Positions 59,737 to 64,000 of a stretch of DNA of 64,000 bases are shown here, piece by piece. Numbering within the stretch: position 1 is the stretch's first letter; each line of letters begins with the position of its first letter. The notes below the pieces were generated by a model. The model was given only the letters and a program-made list of their open reading frames with translations, was not told the origin of the DNA and did not search any database. Position numbers and translations under genes: made by a program. Origin of the DNA: Trema orientale (Eukaryota; Streptophyta; Magnoliopsida; Rosales; Cannabaceae); assembly GCA_002914845.1 (NCBI GenBank), contig JXTC01000049.1, positions 1,182,082 to 1,246,081 of the forward strand, written 5' to 3'.

Positions 59737-62200
59737 TTAGAGCGAGGACAGAATCGTAATAGGCTCTTGAGTCATTCTCTTCAGCTCTAGTTGAAACCTC
59801 TTCATGGCCAACACCGTAGGCAAGCAGATTGGCACCACAACACCTTTCTCCCCAGCGTTCTCGTAGGACACATAAAAGCTAATTAAAGATATGGCCATGG
59901 CAGGGCCACCATATTCAGGCAAACCCCATCCAAAATCAATCTCTCCAAACCCGGCACGTGTCGTGTCCGAAACGATGAAGTTCCCCGGTTCGGTAAACCT
60001 TGGCCGGCCTCTAATCACCATGAGATCCGCAACCGATTTCATGTACTCCTCGTTCATCTCGGCTTTCGCCTTCTTAACCAGCTCCACTGCATGCCCTAAC
60101 GAGCTTTCGCGCAAAACTCCGGCTTTCGAAACCGCCGCCGGGTATGCAAACGCGTTGCCGTAGTATCCCAAAGGCAAACGTAAGTTTCCATTGTCGTTTC
60201 GCTTTCCACGTATGCTTGTTATGCATGAAACGCGGACAACATCGTCCGGATTTAGGTTAAGTGCGAGAGTACGACATTTCCAGAGACAAGCCGTGATCAA
60301 ATCGAACCGTGAGCAGTTCTTGGAAAGGTGTGGTGGAAGATGTTTCCGAAGGGCCCTTATTTGATTGGAGCCTAAAAAGAAAGATCGTTGGACGATGTCG
60401 TTTGGGTCCGAGATCATGTCGGAGGCTCTGGAATTAGGAGTCTCTAGTATTGCTACCTCCTGGAACTCGTGATGTTGACAAGTTATTCTTGGTGGGTTTC
60501 GGGCGTTAAAGATTTCTCGTTGCCAAACAGGTGGAATAGACGGGGCACGTGCACCACGTGCCATTTCGGCCACGGCGTTCAGGAATTGAACGAGGCCGAA
60601 TGCGTCACACATTGTGTGGTTTAGGCGTAGTGCCAAAACGAAACCCCCACATTTTAGTCGAGTCACCTGCACAAGACCTTGTATAATGTTAAATTTTGAT
60701 CGAAACTCGTAGTCAGAATTGACATTTATGTAAATGTTATTGAACAAAATATGACGCTACTAATATATTAATTTAAATACTATTGACACTAAAGAGTTTG
60801 ATATAATTTTCATGGTCATTCACTTTGTTGTTCTTCGTTCCTTAGAAAAATTGTCAGTCTTTCAGATTAATGAATAAATTTTTATGATTATAGAATCAAA
60901 GCATTCACAATTAAACCATTGCAATTAAATAAATACTCAAAAAAAAAAATCATAATCTAACAAAGATGTAGACAGGTTAAAACATAAATAGAGGCACCCT
61001 TTATTTGTAAGAGTATCTACACCCAGTGACTTTTTACTAATGTCCTATGACTTAGTCATAAGTATTCTCAAAACTAACCATTATTTACATGTTACACATA
61101 AAAAATTACTTAGGTATCCTATTATTTAATAAAGTCTAAAATATATTTTTCTTCTATAAATTTTAAACTACTTTTGCCACTATCACCACTTATAGCACTC
61201 CGCTACCATCTATAATCTTGATTCTTGCAGTTTAGGGTAAAAATATTTTATCCGCGGTCGAACAAGACAAATATTTCTTCAGCTGTGTCAACCAAGTCAA
61301 AATTTTTTAACTGATAGTTGAAAAATATCGACCGCGACCGAACATGTTCAGCCTCTTATTCTACCATGCTTTCTTTACTTACCTTTTTCGACACGGCAAA
61401 AAATTTTCAACCGTGATTGAAAAGAAGATAGCTCTCGAATATTTGAATGAATTTTTCATATATAAAATCCTAGATTTTTCTGCAAATAATTTATAATTTG
61501 TTTATTTTTCCATCACACGCTTTAAAAGTTGGTCGAAATTGATAATATCGCTAATAGACTTCTGAAACTTGAAATTGGATTTTGTTTTTTTCCTTTTTTT
61601 GGGGTTCTTTGTGGTCTAGAGCTCTTTTTAATTAATGAATTTCACTTTTCCATCACCAAAAAAAAAAAAAAAAAAAAAACTTTATTGGTTTACTAACCTA
61701 CTGAGAATTAAGAGAAAGGAAAGGATAAAACGAAATAAGCAAAAGAGACTCACCTGAATTAACAACAAAGGACAACCAAGAACACCATCAGATCCCGGAA
61801 CATTATACAGAAACTCATCCAGGAATGGACAGGGCGGTCGAATTGCATCGCCGAGTTGATCAAACCGGATGTCTGCCGTAGCTTCTATGAACAAAACCCC
61901 CTGGCCGCTGCAATCTACCATAAGCTTCCTATTGTGGAATTCCTTAAGCCTTCCAGCTAAGGGGTAGTAATAAACCAAAGCTCTACTGAGTGCATCCTTG
62001 ATAACCCTAATGGGTTCATGGCCTTCCATTATTGAAGGGCAATTATTCTTATAAAAGAATATTAGAGGAACCTGAAACCTGAACCCCTCTTGGTCATCAA
62101 TATCCGATAGTGGCTTTAGCTCACGAGGTGTTGGTTTCGCGGGTGGGACGAGTTCTGGCTCACACCGATTCACCTGAATGAGTGAACGTGTTGATTCCAT
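59737..62200 (-). CDS. BAHD alcohol acyltransferase (two exons, 458 aa)
   Basis: Acyl-CoA-dependent acyltransferase of the BAHD family, cytosolic, transferring an acyl group to an alcohol to give an ester. Exon 1 is 61754-62200 (149 codons, ends CAG|GTGAGT); exon 2 is 59737-60666 (acceptor GTGCAG, 309 codons plus stop). The junction is phase 0. The catalytic HTMCD (HXXXD, residues 166-170) and the structural DFGWG (393-397) are both intact. Family landmarks include [11 protein letters not shown] in exon 1 and [20 protein letters not shown] in exon 2. Length and single-intron position are normal. The N-terminus and [21 protein letters not shown] context resemble the clade of benzyl-alcohol benzoyltransferases, methanol anthraniloyltransferases and fruit-ester AATs, so a volatile-ester role is likely. 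Substrates cannot be read from sequence. The 1.09-kb intron holds a poly-A-tailed retroelement fragment. Confidence 0.93.
61560..61680 (+). mobile_element. LINE/SINE 3' end with poly-A tail inside the acyltransferase intron
   Basis: TTTTTAATTAATGAATTTCACTTTTCCATCACC runs into a 21-base A-tract at about 61659-61679. Such TTAATGAAATT...A(n) ends are typical of plant LINE 3' termini. It is antisense to the host gene. The 5' limit is unclear. Confidence 0.5.
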
Positions 62201-62323
62201 CGATGGACCTTAGTTTTTGTTCTTGTTTTCTTTTTTTTTCCCCCTTTTTTTTGGGTAGCTAAATGTATAAATTATAAATTTGTAGTAATATCTCTTGGGA
62301 TAAATTGTGCCTGGAGTTTCCTG

Positions 62324-62331
62324 TATTTATA
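62324..62331 (-). promoter_or_regulatory. TATA box of the acyltransferase gene
   Basis: TATAAATA on the minus strand, about 125 bases upstream of the ATG at 62200. Confidence 0.7.
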
Positions 62332-62376
62332 GAGAGATTATGAATAGTACTGTAATAATTGTCGTACTAGAATCAA

Positions 62377-62634
62377 CTATAATGTGAACCATCAGCTGTA
62401 CGCTAAACTTCACTACATCGTATAAAAGTTAAAACTATCATTTTCTTGTGGGTTCAGAAAATATGTGGAATACGAGTTTCCTAGGAAAAAAAAAAAAGGA
62501 TATAAAATGCTCAACTGTAATGTGAACCATGCATCTAGCTGTACGCTAAACTTTAAAACTGTCATTTTCTTGTGGGTTCAGAAAATATGTCGAATATGAG
62601 TTTCCTAGGGAAAAAAAATATAAAATGCTGACCA
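62377..62634. repeat. Tandem duplication in the acyltransferase promoter
   Basis: AATGTGAACC...AGCTGTACGCTAAACTT...TTTTCTTGTGGGTTCAG...GAGTTTCCTAGG...TATAAAATGCT occurs at about 62377-62511 and again at 62513-62634. The copies differ by small deletions and substitutions. It lies 50-300 bp upstream of the TATA box. Confidence 0.85.
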
Positions 62635-62639
62635 AGACG

Positions 62640-64000
62640 ACATCCACATAATTTTAAAGGACTTTTAGGTAAATGGCCGAATTTTGGATCAAATTTGCAA
62701 AATAATCATATTTTATATTTAGTATATCAAAATATATTAATTTATTTTTAAAAAAAAGTGAATTATTTTTTAAAAAATTAATTTACTTCAGAAAAAGTAG
62801 ATGAACTAAAAAACGGTCATTTATTAAAATAAAATTATAAATAATAATTTATTAAATAGATAGAAGTAAAAAAGGGCCACTTTTTAAATTGATATAGCAA
62901 AAAGTCATTTCTTATAAATACTCGATTTTAATTTTTTTATTAATTGTCCACCTCCAGCTCCTACCTAACTCATCGCTGTCCAATTCTGCAAGCACATATT
63001 TATTTGGATTTAAAATTAGATAATTAAAATCTATTTATATATATGGGAATTAGTACAATAGGTATTTTTTTTATTCTCTATATTAGTGGTACACATCAGT
63101 ATTAGATTTCAATTTAATAGTTATATTATCATTTAATTTACATTGAAATTTATTCCTATAAAATTAATTATAACCGTAAGATTAAAATATAAATAGTCAA
63201 AATTAATGTACTTAACGATAGTAAATAAAAATAAATACCTATAACATTAGCTCCCATATATATATGGATAGCACTACATGTCTCAACTTTTGTACCAGTA
63301 CATGTGACATATAAGTTATCACCATCTAATTTATGTGTTAATACTTACTATAAATAGAATAAACATTATGACCAATTGAGTGGTGACAAATTACATACCA
63401 CATGTGTTGGTATTAAAACTTTGGTATAAAAGTTGGTACCTCAAGTATTATCCTATATGTATATATATATATCTAGTCTTTTGTTTCAAAAAATAAAAAT
63501 AAAAATCTATGTCTTGTTAACTATATACAAACCTGTTTACTGAAAAAAAAAATAAAAAAACTATATATACACACCTAACTACTCTCTTTCCGGCTTTTTC
63601 TCTTAGACGTAATAAAACCAAAAAGTTCCAATTATAAGCAGTCTAAAACCACGGCAAATAAACACTCAAATCTTATTCATTTATTATTGTAAATGTCACC
63701 ATCCAAACCAATGCTAGTGTCCTTCAAAAATAAAAAAATAAAAGATCAATGCCAGTGACAAAATGATAATTTTACTTAATTAGAAAATTTTTAGTTTATT
63801 TATAAAAATGTCTAAAAATTTCTAATTCGTAAAATAGTTTTATTTTAGAAAATCTTAGAATTTCAATTAGCGAACCAATTCCACAGTTACGCATTCACCA
63901 CTATACATGTATTAAGAAATAATTAGAAACCATATTCGAATTCAAGCTCATCCATCATCATAATTAATACATAAGTACTAGGTACTACTAATACAATGTA
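62640..64000. other. AT-rich intergenic region to the right edge
   Basis: No coding stretch. Frequent A/T homopolymers and TATATA runs near 63040, 63257, 63460 and 63560. No element with readable ends was found. Confidence 0.5.

Noticed and set aside
59891-60163. Plus-strand 90-codon frame
   Set aside because: Antisense shadow of acyltransferase exon 2.
1-64000. tRNA, rRNA, CRISPR arrays, operons or prokaryote-type systems
   Set aside because: None seen. The only tRNA-like match is the copia primer-binding site, the tandem repeats are irregular AT-rich eukaryotic types, and the intact genes are intron-containing plant genes.
1-64000. A metabolic or defence gene cluster linking the four intact genes
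   Set aside because: XLG3, VPS25, the Cys-rich peptide and the acyltransferase have unrelated roles and are separated by long repeat tracts; neighbourhood alone is no evidence of a joint system.

Overview
The window is nuclear DNA from a flowering plant, almost certainly a eudicot. It is AT-rich and gene-poor, with long introns and many nested transposons. Splice sites are GT/AG, and the gene families present are plant ones: an extra-large G protein, ESCRT-II VPS25, a BAHD acyltransferase and FAR1/MULE sequences. It is a draft assembly. There are two long N gaps (24283-24599 and 47346-48036) and seven single-N joins, and at least two of those joins are wrong.

Layout, left to right. 1-4200, minus strand: the 5' part of an extra-large GTP-binding protein gene (XLG3-like), with two coding exons, a probable 5'UTR intron and a GA/CT-rich leader; the G-alpha part lies beyond the left edge. 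4200-11795: no gene seen, but several MITEs, including one with an 8-bp target-site duplication (TSD) at 5603-5775, a Harbinger-type element at 8385-8800 and a self-nested Tourist-like element at 10497-11346. A 1.6-kb contig at 6034-7666 appears to be placed backwards. 11796-18921: a decayed Ty1/copia retrotransposon with both 490-bp LTRs, followed by a second partial copy of its leader. 19400-24600: AT-rich DNA with tandem repeats and a hAT-type MITE running into a gap.

26278-36381, plus strand: complete VPS25 in six exons (179 aa), spread over 10 kb because its introns carry LINE fragments, a MITE and tandem repeats. 37221-38933: a hAT-like element with a perfect 8-bp TSD and a MITE nested inside it. 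39791-40134: a MULE-type MITE with a perfect 9-bp TSD. 43288-43750: a probably broken membrane-protein gene. 44160-45690: a higher-order AT-rich tandem repeat. 46574-47170: another interleaved repeat block. 49079-51840, minus strand: a broken FAR1/MULE transposase-like gene inflated by a false 613-bp duplication at a contig join.

55495-56118, plus strand: a two-exon gene for a 99-aa secreted peptide with eight cysteines, which I could not assign to a family. 59737-62200, minus strand: a complete two-exon BAHD alcohol acyltransferase (458 aa).

The intact genes are unrelated in function: G-protein signalling, endosomal sorting, a secreted peptide and ester formation. There is no sign of a gene cluster working together. 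The most notable points are the unassigned Cys-rich peptide, the nested transposon structures with readable TSDs, the higher-order repeat, and the assembly faults that a reader must know before using this region.
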